DNA of 38,491 nt from CAYUVA01 sp964448115 [NCBI: uncultured bacterium] (GTDB lineage: Bacteria > CAYUVA01). The DNA lies in contig CAYUVA010000044.1 of NCBI GenBank assembly GCA_964448115.1, forward strand, positions 1 through 38,491. Direction: 5' to 3'. Shown one piece after another: positions 24,898-33,264 of this stretch (position 1 is its first letter; every line of letters begins with the position of its first letter). The position numbers and the translations under genes are program-made. The notes under the pieces were generated by a model, which did no database searches, was not told the DNA's origin, and was given only the letters and a program-made list of their open reading frames with translations.

Positions 24898-27648
24898 TTA
24901 TGTAAGCTCCAGCAGCTTTTCCACCTCCTGTGGATTGAAACACTTGCGGAAAGCGACATCATGGTCGATTTTTCCTTCTTTTACCAGCTTGACCAGCGCT
25001 TGATCCATGGTCTGCATCCCTATCTCGCTCATGGTGCTCATTAGCGAGGTCAATTGATGTGTCTTCTTCTCCCTGATCAGGTTGCTCACCGATGGATGTC
25101 CGATCATTATCTCAAAGGCAGCCAAGACGGCGTTTCCCTCTTCTCTTGACTCGACCAACTGCTGCATGATGATCGCCTTTAAGTTCTCTGATAGAAGCAC
25201 GCGCACATGCTCCTTCCTGTCTGGGGGAAAGGCGTTGATGATGCGGTCTATGGTCTTTGGCGCGCTATAGGCATGTAGGGTGCCGATGACCAGATGCCCC
25301 GTCTCGGCGGCGTTCAAAGCGATCGAGATCGACTCCAGATCCCTAAGCTCGCCGATGAAGATCACATCCGGATCCTCTCTAAGCGCGGCTCGCAAAGCAT
25401 TGGGAAAGCTCTTGGTGTGCACCCCAAGGCTCCGCTGATGGATAATGGCACGTCGAGGCGGGTGGATATACTCGATAGGATCCTCGATAGTGATGACATG
25501 CAGCTTGCGGTTGCGATTGATATAATCGATCATCGATGATGCAGTCGTGGTCTTTCCCATGCCGGTTGCGCCGACCACCAGCACGAGACCACGGCTTATA
25601 TAGCAAAAATCCTTTACTTGTTCGGGAGCACCCAGCACCCTCAACTGCGGTACTTCGTCTGGGATGACCCTGAAGACAGCGTTTACTCCCTCACGCTGAC
25701 GAAAGATATTGACCCGAAAGCGATCCTTTTCCTCGATGCTATAGCTGATATCGAGATCTTCCAGATCGTTGAACTTGGCGCGTTGATCATCGGTCATGAT
25801 CTGATACAGCATCTCCTCCACCTGTCGCGGGCTGAAGCTCTCTTTGAGCACCGGCTCGATGCGCCCGTATTTTCTATAATAGGGCGGAAGGTTCGATGAT
25901 AAGAATAGATCCGAGGCACCCTTTTCTTTTGTATAAAGCAGCAACCGATCCAGCGGCGTAAAGTGCTTGTTTTCAAGTATATTGGTCTCGATGATACCCT
26001 GACTATCCTTGAGCTTAAGCTCCTCGCTCCATCGTCGCAGGGTCTTGATCGCCTCCAGCCTGATACCCTTGTCCCTATCGACCATCAGCCTGCTCATCGC
26101 TTTCAGCGAGGGTTTGATCCTATATTCCTTTAGCATGGTGAGCACCTGCATACGAATATCCGCATCCTCATCCTCCACCAGTGGGATTATTTGCTCAACG
26201 ACCTTTGTATCCTTGATCCTGGCCAGCGCTTCCAGGGTTACCCATTTCATATCCGCATCCTTGAGGAATGGACTGATAATAGGTATCGCCTTTTCCTTGG
26301 CTATATTGCCGATAGCCTCGATGGCGCGCTCCCTTACCCACCAGTCATCATCCTTAAGGCAATTTAATACATGCTTGTATGCCCTTGGATCCTGCAACCG
26401 TCCCAGGGTCTCCACTGCCATGCGTCTTATTATATCACTAGGATCATCGAGCAGCTTGACCAGCGGCTCGAAGATATTTAGATTCTGGTAGTTGACCAGC
26501 TCCTTGGTTACCTCGTTTCGTTTCCACCAGTCCTCGTTTTTCAGCCCATCGACCATGCGCCAGACCAGGTCTTCATCGCCGACAGCGCGGATGAAGTCCG
26601 CGGTCTTCTCTCGAACCAGATCGTGCTCAGAGCCGATGATGCTAGAGAGGATCTTGGTACGATCCACCCGGTTCTCCTTTGCCATCTTGACCGCGGTCTC
26701 GAAGGCTACCTCGGCGATGCTCTCCTCTACATCGCGGATGCGTTCAAGGATAGTGTCGATCACCCGTTCATCACCGATGGCGCCTAGCACCTGTACCGCC
26801 TCGTAGCGCACGCGGGCATGGGGGTAGTGGATGAACTTGATCACTTGCGGTATAGCCTCGGCATCCCCGACATTGCCGATGCCGGTAAGAGCCAGGGTGA
26901 TGATCTTCACATCATCATCCTTGAGTAGTGTATAGAGCGGTTCCAGGCACTCCTTCTTGCCGATCTCTCCCAGCGCTTTGGCTACTACCTCCTTCACATC
27001 TCGATCCGGGTCGCGGACATACTGACCTAGCACCTCCACGGCGGCGAGCGATTTGAACTTGCCGAAGCTCTTGAAGGCGACTATGCGCTCCTCCTTCTTG
27101 GAGTGGCGAAGAAGCTCCTTGATAATCGGAACCGACCGCGAGCCACCTATACTAATAAGAAGCTCAATAAGGGTTATCTTGTTGGTATATTTGCCCCTTT
27201 TGGCTATCTCGGCGACCTTGACATAGATCTCTCGTCCACCGATTCGTACAAGTATTGGTTGGATGCATTTTACCTCAGCATCGCTTCCATCGACTAAAAA
27301 GCGCGTGAATGCTTCGATGTAGTTTCCATCCATCTTGCGGGCGATTTCCCTGAGGACGATGTGATCCGGGCGATATCGAACCGCCCTAAATAGATCAGCC
27401 AAAAAAGGAGCAACCGCATCGCTAGGAGCACTCGATAAAAGCATGGCGATAAGCGTATTCTTTTTTCTTATCTGCTTGGGGCTGGGATCGCGCGGGGTAT
27501 TTTCCAGAATTTTGATTAATTGGGCAGTAGGAAAGGCATCAAGGCTCATCACCGCCTGGTAAAGGAGGCTTTGTTCTTCCTCTGTCTTCCAAGTCCCTTG
27601 CTCTATGCGTTTTAAGATCTCGGCTTTGGTTCTACTTAAGAATGCCAT
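24898..27648 (-). CDS. HEAT-repeat / PilT ATPase fusion protein
   Basis: A 916-residue protein in two parts. Residues ~1-555 are about 12-15 HEAT-like helical repeats with recurring units such as AVEVLGQYVRDPDRDVKEVVAKALGEIG and AVETLGRLQDPRAYKHVLNCLKDDDWWVRERAIEAIG. Residues ~560-916 form a complete PilT-like ATPase: KGASDLFLSSNLPPYYRKYG (PAS-like domain), RFRVNIFRQREG, Walker A GATGMGKT at 693-700, TIEDPIEYIH, PDVIFIGELRD and IGTLHAYSAPKT. HEAT arrays bind other proteins, so the N-terminus may dock the motor to a partner or regulate it. The catalytic motifs are intact. GGATGAAAG precedes the ATG. It is upstream of, and co-directional with, a stand-alone PilT. I recognise no named family with this layout. 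Confidence 0.9.
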   Translation of the reverse strand: MAFLSRTKAEILKRIEQGTWKTEEEQSLLYQAVMSLDAFPTAQLIKILENTPRDPSPKQIRKKNTLIAMLLSSAPSDAVAPFLADLFRAVRYRPDHIVLREIARKMDGNYIEAFTRFLVDGSDAEVKCIQPILVRIGGREIYVKVAEIAKRGKYTNKITLIELLISIGGSRSVPIIKELLRHSKKEERIVAFKSFGKFKSLAAVEVLGQYVRDPDRDVKEVVAKALGEIGKKECLEPLYTLLKDDDVKIITLALTGIGNVGDAEAIPQVIKFIHYPHARVRYEAVQVLGAIGDERVIDTILERIRDVEESIAEVAFETAVKMAKENRVDRTKILSSIIGSEHDLVREKTADFIRAVGDEDLVWRMVDGLKNEDWWKRNEVTKELVNYQNLNIFEPLVKLLDDPSDIIRRMAVETLGRLQDPRAYKHVLNCLKDDDWWVRERAIEAIGNIAKEKAIPIISPFLKDADMKWVTLEALARIKDTKVVEQIIPLVEDEDADIRMQVLTMLKEYRIKPSLKAMSRLMVDRDKGIRLEAIKTLRRWSEELKLKDSQGIIETNILENKHFTPLDRLLLYTKEKGASDLFLSSNLPPYYRKYGRIEPVLKESFSPRQVEEMLYQIMTDDQRAKFNDLEDLDISYSIEEKDRFRVNIFRQREGVNAVFRVIPDEVPQLRVLGAPEQVKDFCYISRGLVLVVGATGMGKTTTASSMIDYINRNRKLHVITIEDPIEYIHPPRRAIIHQRSLGVHTKSFPNALRAALREDPDVIFIGELRDLESISIALNAAETGHLVIGTLHAYSAPKTIDRIINAFPPDRKEHVRVLLSENLKAIIMQQLVESREEGNAVLAAFEIMIGHPSVSNLIREKKTHQLTSLMSTMSEIGMQTMDQALVKLVKEGKIDHDVAFRKCFNPQEVEKLLELT

Positions 27649-27804
27649 CTTTCATCCATGAATAATGGGGGAGCGATTAAAGCAATAAGACCCCGAATTA
27701 CCCTCATTTATCCCTATCATTTATAAAACAAAAATCGAGGTAAGTCAATGTGCTGATTAAGGTTATCTATTTGAATATGTACTTAATTTTTAGACAAGTG
27801 GATA

Positions 27805-28671
27805 TTATACGCTGATTCTTTCCTTCAAGAACTTCTCTATGCGAAGATGTATAAACTCAGGCACCTCCAGCAATGCCAAATGAGTGCCCTTGTTTACGAT
27901 AAGTAGCTCCGAGTTTGCGATCAGGCGGTGCATGGTGTTTATCACCCTAAGAGGGGTTATATGGTCATTCTCCCCTCCAATAATAAGGGTGGGCACCTTT
28001 ATGGCATCGAGCATATCCTTTGCCGAGTGCTGCCTGGCATAGTTTATCGCCATGATCAAAGGCTTCAAGTCCATGCCCTGAAGGTTCTGTATATAACCGC
28101 GGAAATCCTCTGCCTTTAAGAAATGGCTGTTGCCAGCGATCCATCGAGCAAGATACTTGGATAAGGGAAGCGGCAACAAGATATTATGCCAAATATAGTT
28201 CAAGAACAGATGTGTGCTGTTTATGCCTCGATATAAAAGGGGGAATATCCACTTGAATGTGGTAAAGTTGAGGAAGGTCTTCACCGGGTTCTCATAAGAA
28301 CCGCAGATAGCAACCAGCGCGGATACCTTATCAGGATACTTATTATAGAATTCCAGTATCACCTGCACTCCGATGCCGTGCCCGACCAGAACCGCCTTGT
28401 CTATACCGTGCTCTTTTAACACGAACTCCAGATCCCGAGCGTGATTCTCGATGGATAGAGTCGTAAAATCCTTCGGTGGCTTGGAGTTGCCGTGGCAGCG
28501 GTAATCCCAGAGGATCACTCGATGATTGCCCGCAAAATACTCAGCGCAACGATTCCAGAGCGTTGAGTCATAGCCGATGCTGTTGCAAAAGACTATAGGC
28601 AGTCCATTAGAATTGCCTTGGTCTTTAGTCCATATTACAGTGCCATCGAAGCTCTTGAAGTACCTATCCAT
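27805..28671 (-). CDS. Alpha/beta-hydrolase-fold protein lacking the nucleophilic serine
   Basis: A protein of 288 residues from the ATG at 28671. A longer in-frame ATG at 28719 lies deep inside the upstream gene and lacks a ribosome site. The fold is clear: FDGTVIW strand, PIVFCNSIGYDSTLW (oxyanion region), HRVILWDYRCHGNS, the nucleophile elbow VLVGHGIG, the acid loop GGENDHITP (Asp236) and KGTHLALLE (His264). The elbow should read G-x-S-x-G, but here residue 99 is Gly (GHGIG). The usual RGHG is RCHG. The Asp and His remain. It may be inactive as an esterase, use another mechanism or act as a binding protein. The ATG overlaps the end of the SRPBCC gene by 8 nt, so translation is coupled. Confidence 0.85.
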   Translation of the reverse strand: MDRYFKSFDGTVIWTKDQGNSNGLPIVFCNSIGYDSTLWNRCAEYFAGNHRVILWDYRCHGNSKPPKDFTTLSIENHARDLEFVLKEHGIDKAVLVGHGIGVQVILEFYNKYPDKVSALVAICGSYENPVKTFLNFTTFKWIFPLLYRGINSTHLFLNYIWHNILLPLPLSKYLARWIAGNSHFLKAEDFRGYIQNLQGMDLKPLIMAINYARQHSAKDMLDAIKVPTLIIGGENDHITPLRVINTMHRLIANSELLIVNKGTHLALLEVPEFIHLRIEKFLKERISV

Positions 28672-29110
28672 TTTTCTTTGATGCCTGATATATCTGTTCG
28701 GCTCTTTTCTTGAAGTCATTTAGCATATTCGGCAAGCTGACATCGAGTAGCGTTTTTAGTATGAAGCCAGGAACGAATATTCCAAAGTCTATATCGACAT
28801 TGTAGGTTGCTTTCGTCTTTTCATCGCCTATTTTCTCCAGCACCCAGCTTCCGCTGTTATGCTTGAATGCCCCGCGCAGGCGCTCCCACTCTACTTTGCT
28901 ATAGGGAGTCTCGGTCATCTTGAGCACATAGCTGAAATCCTTGACTACATGGATATTGAACTCGACCTCGGCGATATTCCCCTCCCGTTTGAGCACCTTG
29001 GCTCCACGCGAATCCCTCTGGAACTCGGCGTACTTCGGATAGTCAACAATGACATTATAGAGAACTTCAGGGGGGGTATCGATGATGATGGATCTTGATG
29101 ACTTTGGCAT
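28664..29110 (-). CDS. SRPBCC (START-like / COQ10 type) lipid-binding protein
   Basis: A 148-residue single-domain protein starting at the ATG at 29110, which has a perfect AGGAGG about 8 nt upstream. A TTG 18 nt earlier would read through that ribosome site and is rejected. The layout is that of the polyketide-cyclase / COQ10 branch: SSRSIIIDTPPEVLYNVIVDYPKYAEFQRD at the start, then alternating strands such as KVEWERLRGAFKHNSGSWVLEKI, and a long C-terminal helix (LLDVSLPNMLNDFKKRAEQIY). Such proteins hold hydrophobic ligands or cyclise polyketides. Its stop overlaps the start of the alpha/beta hydrolase gene by 8 nt, suggesting the two handle the same hydrophobic ligand. It lies 48 bp after rpoZ. 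Confidence 0.85.
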   Translation of the reverse strand: MPKSSRSIIIDTPPEVLYNVIVDYPKYAEFQRDSRGAKVLKREGNIAEVEFNIHVVKDFSYVLKMTETPYSKVEWERLRGAFKHNSGSWVLEKIGDEKTKATYNVDIDFGIFVPGFILKTLLDVSLPNMLNDFKKRAEQIYQASKKNG

Positions 29111-29158
29111 CAGCGAACCTCCTTTCAAGCAAAGAACATTGCATGGACTTGAATCTGG

Positions 29159-29392
29159 TTAAAAGGTGAGCTTTTCCTTATCTTCTTTTATTTCCTCTCC
29201 ACGCTTGAATTCCAGCTTTCCTTCCAGGAACTCTTCTAGGGCGATGGTGGTCGGTTTTATGCTCTTGGTTTTGACCATAGTCTTTGCGCCCTCGATCAGT
29301 TGCTTGGCTCTTTCCACGCAGATATGAACCAACCTGTACTTGGAGTCTATATAATCGTAATAGTTGATCTTGCCAGGATCCTTTACTCTCAT
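29159..29392 (-). CDS. rpoZ: RNA polymerase omega subunit
   Basis: A 77-residue protein with the RpoZ helix pattern: YYDYIDSKYRLVHICVERAKQL (equivalent to 'R..lV.laa.RArqL'), then KTKSIKPTTIALEEFLEGKLEF ('..kp...Al.Ei..gki'). Omega latches onto the beta' subunit, helping assembly and, in some bacteria, binding ppGpp. It is slightly short but within the family range. An AGGAGA lies upstream of the ATG. It sits between the cyclic-DPG synthetase gene (79 bp upstream) and the SRPBCC gene. A usual omega neighbour such as gmk or coaBC is not present. Confidence 0.85.
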   Translation of the reverse strand: MRVKDPGKINYYDYIDSKYRLVHICVERAKQLIEGAKTMVKTKSIKPTTIALEEFLEGKLEFKRGEEIKEDKEKLTF

Positions 29393-29471
29393 CTATTCAA
29401 TCTCCTTGTGGCTTATTTTGCATTAACATACTACCAGGTAACCATCTCTATGGCAACCGAGGGGAACGACT

Positions 29472-30794
29472 CTATATAAGCCCCTTTGCTTTGAGCTGTC
29501 CTTCTAGGTTATTGTCATCAATCTCGTTAAGGCTATATTTCACCCTAGTATAAGGCTTATTTATCTTTATCAGCCTGCCCAGGTCGATGGGGGTAGCAAC
29601 GATGACCGCATCGCAGTCGGTTCGATTTATCGTCTCTTGAAGATCCTCGATCTGCTTCTTGCCATAGCCCATTGCGGGCAGCAGCGCTCCGATCCCTGGA
29701 TAATTCTCAAAGGTCTCGGTTATCTCGCCGACGGTCCAAGGCCTAGGATCGACGATCTTCAAGGCTCCGAATCGTCTGGCAGCCACCACTCCCGCTCCGT
29801 ACTTCATCTCGCCATGTGTAAGGGTGGGACCGTCCTCGACGGCGAGGACTCTTTTGCCTTTTATTATGCTAGGATCTTCCACCTCCAGGCTCGACTCGGC
29901 TTTGATAACAACAGCATCGGGATTATACCTTTTGGCATTTTGAAGCACGGCTTCCACATCCTTTATATTTGCGCTATCCACCTTGTTGATGATGATGACA
30001 TCCGCCATTCGGAAGTTGACTTCGCCGGGATGATAGGACACCTCATGCCCGCTGCGATGGGGATCGGCGACCACTACGAACAGGTCGGGCTGATAGAAGG
30101 GGAAGTCGTTATTTCCCCCATCCCAAAGGATCACATCAGCCTGTTTCTCCGCCTCGCTGAGTATGGCGCCATAATCGACCCCTGCCATGACCACGAATCC
30201 ATTTGCAAGATGGTGCTCGTACTCCTCGCGTTCCTCGATGGTACAGTCGTGCTTGTCCATATCCTCAAAGGTGGAAAAGACCTGTACAGCCTGTCTCTCA
30301 AGGTCGCCATAGGGCATCGGGTGCCTGATGATGACCGTATTTTTGCCATTCTCCTTCAATATCTGTGCTATGCGACGCGTGGTCTGCGACTTGCCAGAGC
30401 CGGTGCGCACCGCACCGACCGCTATTACAGGCTTACTGGAGCGGATCATGGTCGCCTTGGGACCTAACAGCCAGAAATTAGCCCCTGCTGACATGGCTAC
30501 CGAGCCGCGATTCATCAGGTAGGTATGTGAGACATCGCTGTATGCGAAGATAACATCCTCCACCTCGTATTTTGCAATAAGCAAAGGAAGCTCGCTTTCA
30601 TCATGTATCGGAATGCCGTTGGGATATAGCTCGCCGGATAGCTTTGGCGGATAGGTCCTGTCCTCGATGTCCGGTATCTGAGCCGCGGTGAAGGCTACCA
30701 CCTCATAACCAGGATTATTACGAAAGAAGACATTGAAGTTATGAAAGTCCCTTCCTGCTGCGCCCATGATGATGACTCTTCGCCTCTTTTCCAT
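29472..30794 (-). CDS. Cyclic 2,3-diphosphoglycerate synthetase-like P-loop protein
   Basis: A 440-residue protein resembling the COG2403 / cDPGS family. The N-terminal Rossmann region starts RRVIIMGAAGRDFHNFN and contains YPNGIPIHDESEL. The P-loop is GAVRTGSGKS at residues 127-136. Further family wording is MPYGDLERQAVQ, LWDGGNNDFPFYQPDLFVVVADPHR, MADVIIINKVDSA and EDGPTLTHGEMKYGAGVVAARRFGA. In hyperthermophilic methanogens the enzyme makes cyclic 2,3-diphosphoglycerate, a thermoprotectant or phosphate store, using ATP. Bacterial homologues exist but their product is not established. It heads the tight operon cDPGS - rpoZ - SRPBCC - alpha/beta hydrolase. GGAG precedes the ATG. Confidence 0.82.
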   Translation of the reverse strand: MEKRRRVIIMGAAGRDFHNFNVFFRNNPGYEVVAFTAAQIPDIEDRTYPPKLSGELYPNGIPIHDESELPLLIAKYEVEDVIFAYSDVSHTYLMNRGSVAMSAGANFWLLGPKATMIRSSKPVIAVGAVRTGSGKSQTTRRIAQILKENGKNTVIIRHPMPYGDLERQAVQVFSTFEDMDKHDCTIEEREEYEHHLANGFVVMAGVDYGAILSEAEKQADVILWDGGNNDFPFYQPDLFVVVADPHRSGHEVSYHPGEVNFRMADVIIINKVDSANIKDVEAVLQNAKRYNPDAVVIKAESSLEVEDPSIIKGKRVLAVEDGPTLTHGEMKYGAGVVAARRFGALKIVDPRPWTVGEITETFENYPGIGALLPAMGYGKKQIEDLQETINRTDCDAVIVATPIDLGRLIKINKPYTRVKYSLNEIDDNNLEGQLKAKGLI

Positions 30795-30883
30795 CTTCTT
30801 GCTCCTTTTTACATGGTATCGGTTTAATGCGAGAGATTATTAACAAAGCGACCACCTTTTTTCAACTCTGGTAGGAAAGACCA

Positions 30884-30964
30884 TCACGCAAAGACGCAAA
30901 GACGCAAAGAACACAAATTAGGAACTAGAGACTAAAGAACTAGAAACTAGCCACGCAAAGACAC
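30884..30964. repeat. Direct-repeat array, left copy (CACGCAAAGACGCAAAG type)
   Basis: TCACGCAAAGACGCAAAGAC is followed by another GCAAAG unit, then AATTAGGAACTAGAG, ACTAAAGAACTAGAAACTAG and a further CACGCAAAGACAC. Nearly the same string recurs at 33309-33346 on the far side of the next gene. Gap 30795-31221 (427 bp) holds this array plus the inverted repeat below and no visible gene. Confidence 0.65.
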
Positions 30965-30992
30965 ATGGGAGAGGGGACAAGAATCCCCATAC

Positions 30993-31129
30993 CCTGTCAT
31001 TCCGAGCGATCGAGCGTAAGCGAGCGAGTCGATGAATCTCCCCCCTATATTTCCCCAAGCCTGGGGGGAGAGATCCCTCGACTTCGACCCTATTTTTTCA
31101 AGAATCGGGACTCAGCTCGGGATGACAGG
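30993..31129. repeat. 137-bp inverted-repeat element (TGTCATTCCGAGC type)
   Basis: The left end CCTGTCATTCCGAGC matches the reverse complement of the right end GCTCGGGATGACAGG at 14 of 15 bases. The inside holds CGAGCGTAAGCGAGCGAGTC, GATGAATCTC and CCTGGGGGGAGAGATCCCTC. This belongs to a widespread family of palindromic intergenic elements in environmental bacteria. No transposase is present, so it is either mobilised in trans or inert. Confidence 0.65.
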
Positions 31130-31221
31130 TAGGGATTTTGAGACAGACTCCAGCGAGAGGGAGCAGGAATCGATAACTGCTCTTTCATTCTTAGTAAGCA
31201 ATCACTAATATAATAAATATT

Positions 31222-33126
31222 ATGCGTACTACTAGATTGATCGCTCTTTTCATCGCCGCTGCAACGGTGAGGGGGATCTATCTTTGGCACAACGCTGCCT
31301 ATAATCCCTTCTTCGACACGCTGATCATCGATATGGAGTGGTTCGATGAGGCGGCGATGAACATTGTATCCGGCGGCGCCTGGAGCACCGAGATGCTGTT
31401 CAGGGGACCGCTTTATCCGCACCTGTTAGCCTTTTTATATAATACTTTCGGACATAGCTATCTTTTCCCGCGCATGGTTCAGCACCTGCTCGGTTTGGGG
31501 ACGCTGTTGTTGGTCATATATCTGGCGCATCGACTTTTCGACCAGCGCACAGCCTTCGTCGCCGGGCTCATCTATGCTTTTTACGGCACGGTCATCCTCT
31601 ACGAGGGCGAGCTGCTCATTGTAACATTATATACATTTCTGCTTGTATCGTTCATCGTCCTTACCTTGCGCATCAGGCACTCTCCGCCGATATTTTCAGC
31701 ACTCGCCGGCGGTTTTCTTGGACTAGCTGCAATGGCGAGACCGAACATCCTCTGCCTTATCCTGGTGGTTATCCCGTATCTAGTGCCTGGAGCGGGCAGA
31801 GTTCGAGGGACGCGAGTCGGCTTACAGCGGGGGGCGTTTTTCATGTTGGGACTGGTTCTAGCTCTGCTGCCGCTCACCATAAAGTACTACCGCCTTACCG
31901 GGGAACTCATCATAGTCAGCTCTCAGGGTGGTCTGAACTTCTATTTAGGCAATAATCCACTCGCCGACGGCTGGAACACGGTTATCCCAGGCTTAGGCAC
32001 CTGGCGCAACCCTGATGTTCAGAGGATAACCGACCGAGAACTCGATCATCATGCCAGCCCCGGCGAGATTTCCACTCATTGGCTGAAAAAGGGCTTACTG
32101 TGGCTTGGAGAAAATCCTGGCAAGGCACTGGAGCTTTACCTGCGCAAGATTTGCCTGCTCGCAACCGGATACGAGATTAAAAACAACATGAACCTGTATC
32201 ACTTCGCATCGTACTCATGGTTGCTCTCATTGCTGATGTGGGATCGATTCGGTATCAGCTTCCCGTGGGGGATAGTATTTCCGTTAGGGATGGTTGGACT
32301 GCTGCTTAAGTTGCCTGGTGGTGCTAATGAGGTTCGTATGCTGCGCTGCGTTTTGTTGGTCTATATGCTTTTCATGCTCCCTTTCTTCATCTGCGGGCGC
32401 TATCGAATTCCGTTGGTTCCGTTGATGGTTATCTTCAGCGCTCGCTTTTTGTTGTGGCTCTTAGAGCGAGTAAAAGGCGGCAATTATAATCATGCAATAA
32501 TATCTCTTCTCGTCGTATTTACGCTTATGTACATTTCCAACGCAGATCTCTGCGGGGCAAGGATTAGGGATGACTCCCAGGTGCACTATGATCTTGGCAA
32601 TATCTACCAGCGAAAGGGGGACATGGAGCGCGCCATCTTCGAGTATGAAAAAGCCATTCAAGAGCGCCCGGCATATCCGAACGCACTGTTCAACTTGGGC
32701 AATATCTATACCGACCTTGGAGATTACAACCAGGCGATCATCTACTATAAGCGAGCGGTCGATTATCATACCACCTTTTCCGATGCGCTGGTCAACCTGG
32801 GAATGGCTTTGACCAAGAAGGGAAGGATAAGGGAGGCTATTGATTATTTGAAGCGTGCCATCGACAGCGGAGAAAATCAAAGCGCTGCCTACAACAACTT
32901 AGGCATTGCATATCTGAGGATGGAAGATTACGATAAAGCCCTGGAGTGCTTTGAGAAGGCATTTTCGCTTGAACCCTCGAACATCAATATAAGGCTGAAC
33001 ATAGCCCGCATCTACGAGCTACAAGGCAAACTGGGCGCAGCAATGGATAAATACATGGAAATATTGCGCCAACAACCGCAGAATCAGGCTGCAAGGAGAA
33101 GACTCAGGGAACTTAGGGGATTCTAG
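31222..33126 (+). CDS. GT-C-like integral-membrane glycosyltransferase with C-terminal TPRs
   Basis: A 634-residue protein. Residues 1-~435 have about ten membrane segments and PMT_2/GT39-like wording. An acidic first loop carries FFDTLIIDMEWFDEAA and FRGPLYPHLLAFLY (equivalent to the 'D...Y...A......RppL.p.lla' pattern). It is followed by FYGTVILYEGELLIVTLY and GFLGLAAMARPNILCL. Residues ~450-625 are five regular TPR units, each starting like ALFNLGNIYTDLGDYNQAI. The combination resembles eukaryotic TMTC O-mannosyltransferases and bacterial GT-C/TPR proteins. The likely role is transfer of a lipid-linked sugar to protein or glycan outside the membrane, with TPRs binding the acceptor. No ribosome site is obvious. 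Direct repeats flank the gene on both sides. Confidence 0.8.
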   Translation: MRTTRLIALFIAAATVRGIYLWHNAAYNPFFDTLIIDMEWFDEAAMNIVSGGAWSTEMLFRGPLYPHLLAFLYNTFGHSYLFPRMVQHLLGLGTLLLVIYLAHRLFDQRTAFVAGLIYAFYGTVILYEGELLIVTLYTFLLVSFIVLTLRIRHSPPIFSALAGGFLGLAAMARPNILCLILVVIPYLVPGAGRVRGTRVGLQRGAFFMLGLVLALLPLTIKYYRLTGELIIVSSQGGLNFYLGNNPLADGWNTVIPGLGTWRNPDVQRITDRELDHHASPGEISTHWLKKGLLWLGENPGKALELYLRKICLLATGYEIKNNMNLYHFASYSWLLSLLMWDRFGISFPWGIVFPLGMVGLLLKLPGGANEVRMLRCVLLVYMLFMLPFFICGRYRIPLVPLMVIFSARFLLWLLERVKGGNYNHAIISLLVVFTLMYISNADLCGARIRDDSQVHYDLGNIYQRKGDMERAIFEYEKAIQERPAYPNALFNLGNIYTDLGDYNQAIIYYKRAVDYHTTFSDALVNLGMALTKKGRIREAIDYLKRAIDSGENQSAAYNNLGIAYLRMEDYDKALECFEKAFSLEPSNINIRLNIARIYELQGKLGAAMDKYMEILRQQPQNQAARRRLRELRGF

Positions 33127-33264
33127 GGAATAGAAAATATATAATAACCACCAACCATTCTTCGCATAAAAAGCTTGCCGGCATTGATAAGCATGATGAT
33201 GGAGAGACAGGGCAGGACTGGATACCCAAGATCGAATTGATCGTTGGAGGGATGCAGGGAATAA

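Noticed and set aside
24717-25044. Several ~80-residue ORFs between and over the two pilT genes
   Set aside because: They are translations of dispersed repeats (text such as ACPEQSRKG), a familiar false-gene pattern.
26009-26806. Two serine-rich ORFs on the plus strand
   Set aside because: They are antisense to the HEAT-repeat part of the fusion. The Ser/Arg/Thr bias is a mirror of the real gene.
28671-28719. Longer start for the alpha/beta hydrolase at 28719
   Set aside because: It would overlap the upstream gene by 56 nt, has no ribosome site, and the added residues lie outside the fold. The 8-nt ATGGATAG overlap is the more natural start.
30884-30964. Possible CRISPR array
   Set aside because: The units are 8-9-base tandem words without 25-40-base repeats or unique spacers, and no cas gene is near.
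31090-31422. 110-residue minus-strand ORF
   Set aside because: It crosses the inverted repeat and runs antisense into the GT-C/TPR gene, with no domain pattern.
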